Source: Sulfurospirillaceae bacterium (lineage in GTDB: Bacteria; Campylobacterota; Campylobacteria; Campylobacterales; Sulfurospirillaceae). From it: DNA of 64,000 bases. This document shows positions 35,946 to 44,708 of the stretch, in pieces; the first letter of the stretch is position 1, and every line of letters starts with the position of its first letter. The position numbers and the translations under genes are program-made. The stretch covers positions 124,001 through 188,000 of the forward strand of contig JAQUGO010000005.1 of NCBI GenBank assembly GCA_028684065.1, written 5' to 3'. The notes beneath the pieces were generated by a model that saw nothing but the letters and a program-made list of their open reading frames with translations, made no database searches and was not told where the DNA came from.

Positions 35946-36785
35946 TTATAAAGATTTTTTCCTAAACTTTATAGGTGTGACCCCTTCTTCTCTTTTAAAG
36001 AAACGATTAAAGTAGGCCGTATCCACAAAGCCTAATTCATAGGCAATTTCATTGGCATTCTTATCGGTATAAAGTAAAAGGCGTTTAGCCTCAATCAAGG
36101 TTTTAGAGCGAATATACTCTCCGCATGTCAAGCCAGTATACTCTTTAACCGCATTATTTAGCACTTTGATGGGAACTTTCATTTGCTTAGCATATTCTGA
36201 GGAGTTGACAATTTTATAACTGTTTTTATCAATAAGGTGATTGAGAGCAATAAAATGACTGGTTTCTGATTTCGCGTTAACAACTTCAGGGAGAAGTCTC
36301 TGAATATTAATTAGGACAAGTTTGAGTAAATTACTTAAAGAGCAGTGCTTTAGTAATTTATCTTGATAAAACTCGTGGTTAAGATTTAAAAGAAGATTAT
36401 CGAGAATCGAGAATGAAGGTTCTTCAATCACAAGGGCATCAAAATTAAAAATAGAAAGATTTTCAAAAAATATTTTGTCTGAAAAAATAGAAAGATCAAA
36501 TCGTAATAAATAATAATGAAATTCATCTGTAATAGTAGGTAGATGTGTTTGAGAGGGAGAGAGTAAAAAGAGTGATCCTTTTTGAATAGTTTTATCTTTA
36601 AAATCAATTTGCATCACACCTTGGCCTTGTGTCACAAAAATAAGTTCAAAAAAAGGGTGCCTATGAAGAGGTTGCACAATAGGATTAGGTGAAGGGGATA
36701 CAATAGATTGGCGAATAAAGAAATTTTGTTTTTCATTAAGGTTATCAGGGTCCATATTAGCAACTAATTTAATGACTTCGTGCAT
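35946..36785 (-). CDS. AraC-family regulator 2 of the fdh island
   Basis: A 279-residue paralogue of the preceding regulator. The start at 36785 follows AAGGAG and gives the same length as its sister; the longer reading from 36866 has an unrelated leader. The cupin part has PLHRHPFFELIFVTQGQG, and the DNA-binding part has NANEIAYELGFVDTAYFNRFFKREEGV. The pair probably arose by tandem duplication. Confidence 0.83.
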   Translation of the reverse strand: MHEVIKLVANMDPDNLNEKQNFFIRQSIVSPSPNPIVQPLHRHPFFELIFVTQGQGVMQIDFKDKTIQKGSLFLLSPSQTHLPTITDEFHYYLLRFDLSIFSDKIFFENLSIFNFDALVIEEPSFSILDNLLLNLNHEFYQDKLLKHCSLSNLLKLVLINIQRLLPEVVNAKSETSHFIALNHLIDKNSYKIVNSSEYAKQMKVPIKVLNNAVKEYTGLTCGEYIRSKTLIEAKRLLLYTDKNANEIAYELGFVDTAYFNRFFKREEGVTPIKFRKKSL

Positions 36786-36913
36786 CGTGAAAGGCTCCTT
36801 AACCAGATCAATCTTTAAAACAAATAATTGTGCCATTGGGAAAATATGAAAAACACAATAGCACAATTATTTTTTATATTAGGGAAATAACATACTTTAG
36901 TCTAAAAAGAGTT

Positions 36914-36954
36914 AAGAAGTAAAGAGCGCTTGGCGGAGAAACTCTTTACTTCTT
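36914..36954 (-). terminator. Terminator of the porin-YceI unit
   Basis: A 13-bp inverted repeat (AAGAAGTAAAGAG 36914-36926 with its complement 36942-36954). Read on the minus strand it is followed by CTTTTT, 11 bp after the YceI gene. Confidence 0.7.
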
Positions 36955-36964
36955 TTAGAAGATA

Positions 36965-37447
36965 TTATTTAGTAATATCGTATTTAACAGTGACTTCGTC
37001 ACCAGATTTAATTGCACCAAACATAACAGAAGGAATTTCAAGATTAAAATCTGTCATCTTAACTTTAAAGCTTCCTGCTACATGATCAAGTGTTAAAATA
37101 TCAGGGGTCAAAGTCTCTTCTCTCTCTTTGTCAAGCACTTTAAATACACCTTTAATCGTTCCATTAGCGTTATATTCTTTCAAGGAGAACGTAATGACAT
37201 TATTTCTATCGATTTTGAGTGTATCGTATGCTTTTTCATCGAGCCCTTCATCACCACTTTTAAGGGTTTTGATTTGAACACCAACGTCTAATTTTGTAAT
37301 CTTGCTATCATCGCTTTCAAAAGCAACATTCATGGTTTTTGAAACCATTGCCCAATCATGTAACGTAGAAGTCCCATGGATTTCAATACTACTTTCTGCG
37401 TAAACTAAGCCAGATAAAATCAGTAAACCACAAATAAGCTTTTTCAA
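36965..37447 (-). CDS. YceI-like periplasmic lipid-binding protein
   Basis: A 160-residue protein with a signal peptide (to YAES) and a YceI-type lipocalin-like barrel: IEIHGTSTLHDWAM, KTLKSGDEGLDEKAYDTLK, then a long beta-rich region. YceI proteins bind isoprenoid or amide lipids in the periplasm. It follows the porin gene by 16 bp and is probably co-transcribed with it. Confidence 0.8.
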   Translation of the reverse strand: MKKLICGLLILSGLVYAESSIEIHGTSTLHDWAMVSKTMNVAFESDDSKITKLDVGVQIKTLKSGDEGLDEKAYDTLKIDRNNVITFSLKEYNANGTIKGVFKVLDKEREETLTPDILTLDHVAGSFKVKMTDFNLEIPSVMFGAIKSGDEVTVKYDITK

Positions 37448-37463
37448 ATTAAATCCTTTAATA

Positions 37464-38720
37464 TTAGAAGCTCAACGCTGTTGAGATCATGTAACCTTTA
37501 AATTCTGCATCACCACCAACATAGGCTGCATTATTTTCACGTTTTTGATCGATATATTCTATCTTTGCAACAGCATTTTTGGATAGATACCAACCAAGAC
37601 CTAATTGCCATTGTGTCATTTCTGCATCTTTACCATTAAAGTTTCTAGGTGCATAATCTACTTTAGCATTCTCATAGCGACCTGCAATCCAGAATTTATC
37701 ATTTGAAAAGCGTTGTACAACATCAAATGCATAGTGAACCATTTTCATATCTCTATCACTTGTATCTGATCCATTAGCAAGCTCTAGTAAAGCATACAAT
37801 TCAGTATCAACATATCGCGTAAATAAATGTGTTTTAGAAACTGTTAAATCAGAAAAACCTGCCATTGCATTCCACACAGAACCAAAGTCATCTGAGCTAT
37901 TACTTTGAGACGGATTAGTATCAAAAATATAGCGAGAAACAGAACCTGCTTTATCTCCACTATAAAGACTTGAGCCTTTATTTGTTCCACTAACATAGTA
38001 AACTGATTCAGAGGCTCTTACACGGAGTGCATCACTGAGATCTTGGTCAAATGCAAATTTTGCATAACCTGCTGGACGATTAGAACTTCCTGCAGTGTGA
38101 GACTCAGTTACGTCGTCTGGGTTAACTTGACCGTTTGTAATACCAACCATTACAAGAGAGCTAATTGCAGGTAATCTGTAATAAATCTCAAGGTGAGGTG
38201 CTTGCATATAGGATTCAACACCCATATTATGTACAAATGGATTTCTCAGAACATCGGCATTATCACTTCTCGTAAACTGATTATCACCAAAGTTAATATC
38301 ATCTACACCTACTTTAATTGTTGTATACTTCATGAAATCTGAAGCGAAACCCGGAGCAACAAAGTCTAAGTTATCAATCGTTGCATATCCACCTTTAACA
38401 TAGGTTTCATTGTGATGGTGAGAAGATAACATTGTTTCTAATTTAACGTTAAAACCACTCATTACTTTAGCATTAATTTCAAAATTTGCTTGAGGTAATG
38501 ATAAGCCTGGCTGTAAGTTTCTTTCTGCTGTTGTTCCAGCAAGGTCAAAATCTTGACTTAAGCCTTGATAATTAAATGTTAGATCTGTAACAAAGCTTAC
38601 TTCAGGCTTTCCTTTGAAAGCAGAGGTATCTTTTGCTGGTTCAAATTGTTGAACGATTTTTGCACTCGCCAAAGTGCCACATACGACTGTACTTAAAAGT
38701 ACGATTGCGATTTTTTTCAT
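37464..38720 (-). CDS. Outer-membrane porin
   Basis: A 418-residue protein with a signal peptide (cleavage after LASA, about residue 20) and a long alternating beta-strand pattern ending in ISTALSF, a C-terminal Phe typical of barrels. It resembles Campylobacterota anion-type or general porins. The promoter -10 (TATAAT on the minus strand at 38760-38755) sits inside an AGCTGA/TCAGCT repeat, so expression is probably controlled. Substrate unknown. Confidence 0.78.
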   Translation of the reverse strand: MKKIAIVLLSTVVCGTLASAKIVQQFEPAKDTSAFKGKPEVSFVTDLTFNYQGLSQDFDLAGTTAERNLQPGLSLPQANFEINAKVMSGFNVKLETMLSSHHHNETYVKGGYATIDNLDFVAPGFASDFMKYTTIKVGVDDINFGDNQFTRSDNADVLRNPFVHNMGVESYMQAPHLEIYYRLPAISSLVMVGITNGQVNPDDVTESHTAGSSNRPAGYAKFAFDQDLSDALRVRASESVYYVSGTNKGSSLYSGDKAGSVSRYIFDTNPSQSNSSDDFGSVWNAMAGFSDLTVSKTHLFTRYVDTELYALLELANGSDTSDRDMKMVHYAFDVVQRFSNDKFWIAGRYENAKVDYAPRNFNGKDAEMTQWQLGLGWYLSKNAVAKIEYIDQKRENNAAYVGGDAEFKGYMISTALSF

Positions 38721-38748
38721 AATTTTCTCCTAAAGATTTATAAATTCA

Positions 38749-38766
38749 AGCTGAATTATATCAGCT
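38749..38766 (-). promoter_or_regulatory. Porin -10 box embedded in an AGCTGA/TCAGCT repeat
   Basis: AGCTGA (38749-38754) and TCAGCT (38761-38766) flank ATTATA, which is a perfect TATAAT on the minus strand, about 35 bp before the porin start. A bound repressor would cover the promoter. The nearby AraC gene is a candidate controller, but no AraC-type direct repeat is clear. Confidence 0.45.
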
Positions 38767-38811
38767 AAGAAAAAAAGATAAAATGGATTTTAGGCGTTAA
38801 AAATGGTACTT

Positions 38812-39624
38812 TTACGACAATGTTTCTCGAAAGCTTTTGGGAGATACTCCTACTTCTCGCTTAAAGAAGCGGCTAAAATAAGCAGAGTCAAGAAAGCCTA
38901 AATGGTATGCAATTTCATTACAAGTCATAGGATTGTATTTTAACAATCTTTGTGCCTCTTGTATCGTTTTAAAGCGGATATACTCTCCAGCATTTTTACC
39001 GACAATTTCTTGAAGAGCTTGATTTAACAAAGTAGTGCTTGTTTTGAGTTTATGTGCATAACATGAAGGTTTTGCAATTTTATAGTTATTTAAGTGCATT
39101 AAATCGTTGAGTTGTGCGAATAAGGTGCTAGAAGTATACGAAATTTCTTCTACAGGAAGAGTTCTTTGGATATAAATCAATAAAATTTGCAATAAGCTAC
39201 TAATGGTACACTCTTTTAAAGATTTTGTTGATAGATATTCTTCCTCTAGCGTAGCAAAAGTGTTTTCAATAATGGCACTTTCAGCAGTATTGACATGGAC
39301 TAAATCAAAATTAAAAAGTGACATTTGATTTAAAAAGCTCTCTCCTTCAAAGATAGAATGATCAAATTTTAATAGATAGGCATGCAAATTATGAGTATGT
39401 TCCCAGCCATGGATGCGACCAGGAGAGACTAAAAAGAGAGATTGTTTTTGGATATCATAGTTTTGACAATCCATAAAAAAGGTTCCTTCACCGTCAATAA
39501 TATAAAATAATTCATAGCACGAATGCTTATGCCGTGGTACAGGAGCATAAAAATGAATATTTTGTATTCTAAAACTTTCCTCTAAAAGGTTATAAGGTAT
39601 GTTTTTATGTTCAGGCATCGTCAT
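38812..39624 (-). CDS. AraC-family regulator 3 of the fdh island
   Basis: A 270-residue cupin plus AraC regulator (VPRHKHSCYELFYIIDGEG in the sensor part; MTCNEIAYHLGFLDSAYFSRFFKREVG in the DNA-binding part). It is more distant from the pair at 35-37 kb. It is directly upstream of the porin in the same orientation, and is the nearest regulator gene to the second fdh operon's control region. Confidence 0.85.
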   Translation of the reverse strand: MTMPEHKNIPYNLLEESFRIQNIHFYAPVPRHKHSCYELFYIIDGEGTFFMDCQNYDIQKQSLFLVSPGRIHGWEHTHNLHAYLLKFDHSIFEGESFLNQMSLFNFDLVHVNTAESAIIENTFATLEEEYLSTKSLKECTISSLLQILLIYIQRTLPVEEISYTSSTLFAQLNDLMHLNNYKIAKPSCYAHKLKTSTTLLNQALQEIVGKNAGEYIRFKTIQEAQRLLKYNPMTCNEIAYHLGFLDSAYFSRFFKREVGVSPKSFRETLS

Positions 39625-40186
39625 TGTATAACCTTTCTTAATCTAAAATGTATCCAATATGCAATGTTCTTGTTGAAAGCTTTTTAACTTTATAAATCGT
39701 CTTTTAACAATACATATGCCTATAGATAATGAACGGACTTTATAGATTTTATCAAGTTTTGTATGGTTATCAAATGGATTTTACGGAGTTTTTATTGTAC
39801 TTTTAGGATATAAATGGAATCTTGCTCGAGATTTTTAAAAATAAAATAACTATTGTAGTTTATACGTCATATAGCAAATTTAAAAAACAGGGAGACTGAA
39901 ATAATATGCTAAATATGCATATTTAAGTAAAAATTAAGACTTGATATTACTGAGTAGACCCAACTTCCAGATAAGCTTAGATATGATACATTTACTGAAA
40001 TCGGTAAATAATTGTTTACTGATATGAGAAAAGTAATCGTTAAAAAGGGTTTTGTTTCTACAAAGATTCCGTGTTTTACCCTATAAATCGGTATATTAGA
40101 TAGATTTTTGAAAATGTTTCTTTTGAAAATGAAACAAGATAAAATTGGTCTACTTTTATTGACTTTGTGTAAAAAAGGAACAAGAC
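39625..40186. promoter_or_regulatory. 562-bp control region upstream of the second fdh operon
   Basis: No gene is evident. It holds operator-like site C (TAATATG-N9-CATATTT, 39902-39924). A second element near 39989-40024 has TTTACTGA twice and an ATTTAC-N8-GTAAAT inverted repeat (39989-40008). The operon start is about 260 bp beyond site C, so either the leader is long or there is a second promoter. The region is unusually long for this compact genome. Confidence 0.5.
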
Positions 40187-40933
40187 GTGATAAATAAAGA
40201 ATCTGTTAACAAGGCGCGTTCTCTCTACTACGGCTTTTTTAGCAAACTGTTTGTTTTTACAAATGACTCTAATCGCTTTGCAGGAGTGCAAGAAGCACTT
40301 GATGTTATGATTGAAAATCCTATTGATGAAAACTCTGGTGAAGCACTCCAAGAGATAAAAGACTATATTCTAGCATTTGGTCAAGAAGCCATTGTTCAAG
40401 AGTATGATGATATCTTCCATAATCCCTCTTATAAAGTTGTTCGAAACACTGCATCTTACTATGATGAAGGCGTTGAAAGTGGTCGAAAACAACTTGAAGT
40501 CAAAAACTTTTTAGCTAAAACAAAAATCAGACGTAATGAAGCCAATTTCAAAGAAAACGAAGATAGCGTAGGATTTATTTTTACGTTTATGCATGAGCTT
40601 ATTGAGCTGATTATTGAAGGTCAAAAAGAGTACGACACTTTACAGCACTGCCTTTTTAAAGAAGTTATCAATACTTTTATTGATGAATTTATCATTAGAG
40701 TATATGAACATAAACAATCTAAAATGTATAAATCAATAGCAATTGTTTTGAATGCATTTATCGCATTTGAGCGAATGTATTTTGAAGTGGCAAAACCTCC
40801 GGTTAAAGTGGTTGAAAGAGTGGTTAAACCCGTTGAACAGATTTCAAGTGCAGAAGCTAGACGTCGTGCCGAAAATAAAGCAAAAAAAGCTGCTGGACAA
40901 GAAACAGGTACCGTGGAGCGTACGACACGTTAG
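40187..40933 (+). CDS. fdhM: TorD/DmsD-like formate dehydrogenase chaperone, copy 2
   Basis: A 248-residue TorD-like protein starting at GTG (40187) after AAGGA. The N-terminal NKARSLYYGFFSKLF and central NTASYYDEGVESGRKQLE align with copy 1. Its C-terminus is longer and basic (RRRAENKAKKAAGQETG). It heads the second operon, which has no polyferredoxin gene. Confidence 0.8.
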   Translation: MINKESVNKARSLYYGFFSKLFVFTNDSNRFAGVQEALDVMIENPIDENSGEALQEIKDYILAFGQEAIVQEYDDIFHNPSYKVVRNTASYYDEGVESGRKQLEVKNFLAKTKIRRNEANFKENEDSVGFIFTFMHELIELIIEGQKEYDTLQHCLFKEVINTFIDEFIIRVYEHKQSKMYKSIAIVLNAFIAFERMYFEVAKPPVKVVERVVKPVEQISSAEARRRAENKAKKAAGQETGTVERTTR

Positions 40934-40938
40934 CAATC

Positions 40939-40982
40939 AAGAGATTGCTCAAGGAAACAACCTTTTCTTTGAGCAATCTCTT
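40939..40982 (+). terminator. Hairpin between chaperone and small Tat gene, operon 2
   Basis: A 14-bp perfect stem (AAGAGATTGCTCAA 40939-40952 with 40969-40982) and a 16-nt loop, followed by AAGTTTTA. It occupies the same slot as the two palindromes of operon 1 but has a different sequence and lacks the ATATG core. It could act as a partial terminator or protect the fdhA-proximal mRNA end. Confidence 0.5.
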
Positions 40983-41017
40983 AAGTTTTAGAGATTAATT
41001 TATGCAAGGAGCATTGT

Positions 41018-41218
41018 ATGAATGAAAGCAGACGTGGCTTTGTTAAAAAAGCCGCTGTTGTGGGTGCTGTGACTGCCGTTGGCGTTGTTACTGCACATGC
41101 TGCAGGTGCTACTGGTTCAAACAGTTCGAATGGCGTTGTTGTAGGTAAATCTAAGAAAAAAGAGATTACTTATAAGAAAACTAGGGCATGGGAAGATTAT
41201 TATAAATCTGCCATGTAA
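41018..41218 (+). CDS. Small Tat-signal protein before fdhA, copy 2
   Basis: A 66-residue protein with ESRRGFVKKA (twin-arginine), a hydrophobic Ala/Val/Gly helix and the conserved SNGVVVGKSKKKEITYKKTRAWEDYY tail. It starts after AAGGAG. The tail is almost unchanged from copy 1 although the N-terminal helix has drifted, so the C-terminus is the functional part. Confidence 0.82.
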   Translation: MNESRRGFVKKAAVVGAVTAVGVVTAHAAGATGSNSSNGVVVGKSKKKEITYKKTRAWEDYYKSAM

Positions 41219-41237
41219 ATTATAGGAGGCATAGCGA

Positions 41238-44096
41238 ATGGAAAATTCTACAGCTCGTGCTCTAGCGACTACCGTAGGTCGTCGTTCATTTCTTAAGATG
41301 GCAGCTGTTGCTAGCGTTTTTGGCGCTACATCAGGTTTTGCTAGTGGAAATGTAACCAGAGCCGCTACCGAGGAAGAGGTTAAAAACCCATTCCCAGGAT
41401 CAAAGATGGTCAAAACAATTTGTACCGCTTGTTCTGTTGGATGTGGTATTATCGCAGAAGTACACAATGGAGTATGGGTTCGTCAAGAAGTTGCTCAAGA
41501 CCACCCAGTAAGCCTTGGAGGACACTGCTGTAAAGGTGCGGACATGATCGATATGGTTCGTTCAGAAGTAAGACTTAAGTATCCAATGGAAAAAGTCAAT
41601 GGTCAATGGAAACGTATCTCTTGGGATGATGCCTTGACCAAAATCGCTAATAAACTAGCAGATCTTAAGAAAAAAGATGGAGCAGATTCTGTTCAATTCT
41701 TAGGTTCAGCAAAAATTGGCAACGAGCAAGCTTACTATTTTAGAAAGTTTGCAGCATTTTTCGGTACAAATAACACAGATCATCAAGCAAGAATCTGACA
41801 TAGCTCTACAGTCGCCGGTGTGGCGAATACATGGGGTTACGGTGCTATGACAAATTCAATGAATGATATCCAAAATTCTAAAGCAATTATTATATTTGGT
41901 GCAAATCCAGCGGTTAACCACCCTGTTGGTTTCCAACATTTATTAAAAGCAAAAGAGCGCAATAACGCACAACTTATTGTTATTGACCCTCGTTTTACAA
42001 AAACGGCTGCAAAAGCTGATTATTATGCACAAATTAGACCAGGAACCGACATTCCATTCATGTACGGTATGCTCAATATCATTTTTAAAAATGGTTGGGA
42101 AGATAAAGAGTTTATTGATGCGCGTGTTTATGGGATGGAAGATATTCGTGCTGAAGCCGCTAAATGGACTCCTGAAGTGGTTGCTGATGTCACAGGTGTT
42201 TCTGTTGAAAAACTTATTCAAATTACAACAGTTTATGCCAAAAATAGACCAGGAACGCTTATCTGGGCAATGGGTCTAACTCAGCATACAATTGGTACAA
42301 GCAACACTCGTATGGCTCCAATTCTTCAGCTTGCTCTTGGCAATATGGGTAAAGCAGGTGGTGGTACGAATATTCTTAGGGGGCATGATAACGTTCAGGG
42401 TGCTACCGATATGGGATGTTTATCTGATTCTCTTCCAGGATACTACGGTTTGGCGGAAGGTTCATGGAAATACTTTGCGAAATCTTGGGGCGTGGATTTT
42501 GAATATCTTGAAAAACAATTCAAAGATAAATCATGGATGAGTAAAAATGGGTTTACCCTAGCACGTTGGTGGGCTGGTGTTGAAGGTGTTAAGAATGATG
42601 AAGCGATTGACAATGCAGGTACGCATCTTAAAGCCTTAGTAGTCTTAGGTAATGGTATTACCTCAATTGCACAACAAGCTAAAGTTAAAGAAGCGCTTGA
42701 TCATCTTGATCTTATCGTTTTAGCTGATCCATTCGTCAATGAAGCGGCTGTTTTAACCGACAAAAAAGACAATGTCTTCTTACTGCCTGCAGCTACTCAG
42801 TTTGAAACAAGCGGTTTAGTTGTTGCAACCAATAGAAGTGCTCAATGGAGATATAAAGTCGTTGAACCACTTTATGAGAGTAAACCAGATCAAGAGATTA
42901 TGTTTGAACTTGCTAAGCGTCTTGGATTCTATGACCTTTATGTTAAGGGTATGATGATGGAAGAGACTAAAGATGGTAAGCTTCAAATGATTCCTGGTAA
43001 AACAACGTTTATTTGGCCAGAAGATGCATGTAATGAAATTGCACGTATCGTCAAAACCATTGGTTTAACCGGTTGGACAGCTGAGCGCGTTAAAAAACAT
43101 ACCGATAATTGGCATATGTTTGATGAGCTTACTTTAGAGGGAACAGGACCAATGAAAGGCGAATACTATGGTTTACCATGGCCATGTTGGACTAAAACAC
43201 ACTCTGGTTCACCAAATCTTTACGATACCAGCAAGCCAGTTAGTATGGGTGGAATGGGCTTTAGAAATAACTTTGGTTTAGAAAAAGATGGAGTTAACTT
43301 GCTTGCAGAAAAATCTGTTACCGTAATAGGTTCAAAGATTCAAGGCGGACATGCTGAAATCACCAAAGACAATATCGAAAAAGTACTTGGTATCACACTC
43401 AGTGAAGAAGAAAAAGCGATGATGGGTGCCAACTGGAAAGTGGATAACTCAAACTTGATTGTTCAAAAATGTATGGAAGCGGGTATTGCTCCGTACGGTA
43501 ATGCAAAAGCAAGAGCAATCGTATGGAACTTCCCAGATAAAATTCCAATGCACAGAGAACCATTGCATTCACCACGTCCTGATTTAGCGACTAAATATCC
43601 AGCGTATGCGGATAAAGCAAATCACTTCCGTGTTATGACAAAGTACATCTCAGTGCAAAGTGCGAAAGATTATTCTAAAGAGTTCCCAGTCAACTTGGTC
43701 ACAGGTCGTTTGGTTAACTTAAACGGTGCGGGTGTTGAAAACCGTGCATCAAAATATCTAACCGCATTGACACCAGAGATGTTCATTAGCTTTAACCCAG
43801 ATTTGGGTGCAAGTTTAGGCGTTAAGAATGGCGATATGGTTTGGGTACATTCACCAGAAGGTACAAAAATCAAAGTTAAAGCGAAGTATTCACATTCAGT
43901 TGCTCCTAATATGGCGTTTATGCCGTTCCACTTTGCTGGACATTTCCAAGGCGAAGATAGAACTGCTAATTTCCCAGCGGGAACAAAACCGTATGCAAAT
44001 GGTGAGAGTGCTAACACCGTAACAAACTATGGTTACGATATCATCACTCAAATTCCTGAAACTAAGGGCGGCTTGTGCCGCATCGAAAAAGCGTAG
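41238..44096 (+). CDS. fdhA: Selenocysteine formate dehydrogenase catalytic subunit, copy 2
   Basis: A 952-residue Sec-containing formate dehydrogenase with TGA at 41796 as Sec187, the same position as in copy 1. The Tat signal is VGRRSFLKM, the [4Fe-4S] ligands lie in CTACSVGC ... HCCKG, and the C-terminal MGD domain has GESANTVTNYGYDII. It is clearly diverged from copy 1 along its length (for example an extra stretch EETKDGKLQMIPGKT), so it may differ in metal preference or regulation. Split by standard callers. Confidence 0.95.
41796..41826 (+). promoter_or_regulatory. Sec codon and bacterial SECIS element in fdhA copy 2
   Basis: TGA at 41796-41798; TCGCC (41812-41816) pairs with GGCGA (41822-41826) around GGTGT. 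Compared with copy 1 only two bases change between the TGA and the stem, and none within the stem-loop. Confidence 0.85.
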
Positions 44097-44106
44097 GGGG
44101 TGGATG

Positions 44107-44706
44107 ATGGATTACGCAAGAATGAAATTTTACTGTGATGAACACAGATGTATTGAGTGTGATGGCTGTTCCGTAGCATGTGCTGAAGCGCATGAGCTAC
44201 CGGTTGGTATTAGTAGACGTAAAGTTGTTACAATCAATGAAGGTATTGAAGGCAAAGAGTTTTCAACATCCATTGCATGTATGCATTGTACCGATGCTCC
44301 ATGTGAGCAAGTATGCCCCGTAGATTGTTTCTATATCAGAGAAGACGGTATCGTTTTACATGATAAAGATAAATGTATCGGTTGTGGATATTGTTTATAT
44401 GCTTGTCCTTTTGGTGCTCCACAGTTCCCACGAGATGGTGCCTTTGGTGCCAAGGGTGCAATGGATAAATGTACCATGTGTGCTGGTGGGCCATTGGAAA
44501 CTAACTCTAAGCATGAGAGAGAACTTTACGGTCAAAACAGAATTGCTGAGGGTAAAGTTCCTGTATGTGCTGCAATGTGCTCAACAAAAGCATTACTCGT
44601 AGGTGATGCCGAGTCTATTGCTAATATTTATCGAACACGTGTGTCTGCACGTGGCCATGGTACGGTTGGTGTTCCTTACGGTTGGGATAAAGCGTATACC
44701 AAATAA
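44107..44706 (+). CDS. fdhB: Formate dehydrogenase iron-sulfur subunit, copy 2
   Basis: A 199-residue four-cluster ferredoxin subunit. I start at the second of two adjacent ATGs (44107), six bases after AGGGGG; 44104 is equally possible. Cysteine groups are CIECDGCSVAC, CMHCTDAPCEQVC, CIGCGYCLYAC and CTMCAGG. It has a longer C-terminus than copy 1 (HGTVGVPYGWDKAYTK). The middle 200 bp match copy 1 almost exactly while the flanks have drifted. Confidence 0.92.
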   Translation: MDYARMKFYCDEHRCIECDGCSVACAEAHELPVGISRRKVVTINEGIEGKEFSTSIACMHCTDAPCEQVCPVDCFYIREDGIVLHDKDKCIGCGYCLYACPFGAPQFPRDGAFGAKGAMDKCTMCAGGPLETNSKHERELYGQNRIAEGKVPVCAAMCSTKALLVGDAESIANIYRTRVSARGHGTVGVPYGWDKAYTK

Positions 44707-44708
44707 AT

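Noticed and set aside
41796-41798. TGA inside fdhA copy 2 as a frameshift or stop
   Set aside because: Same reasoning: it is codon 187 in both genes and is best read as selenocysteine.
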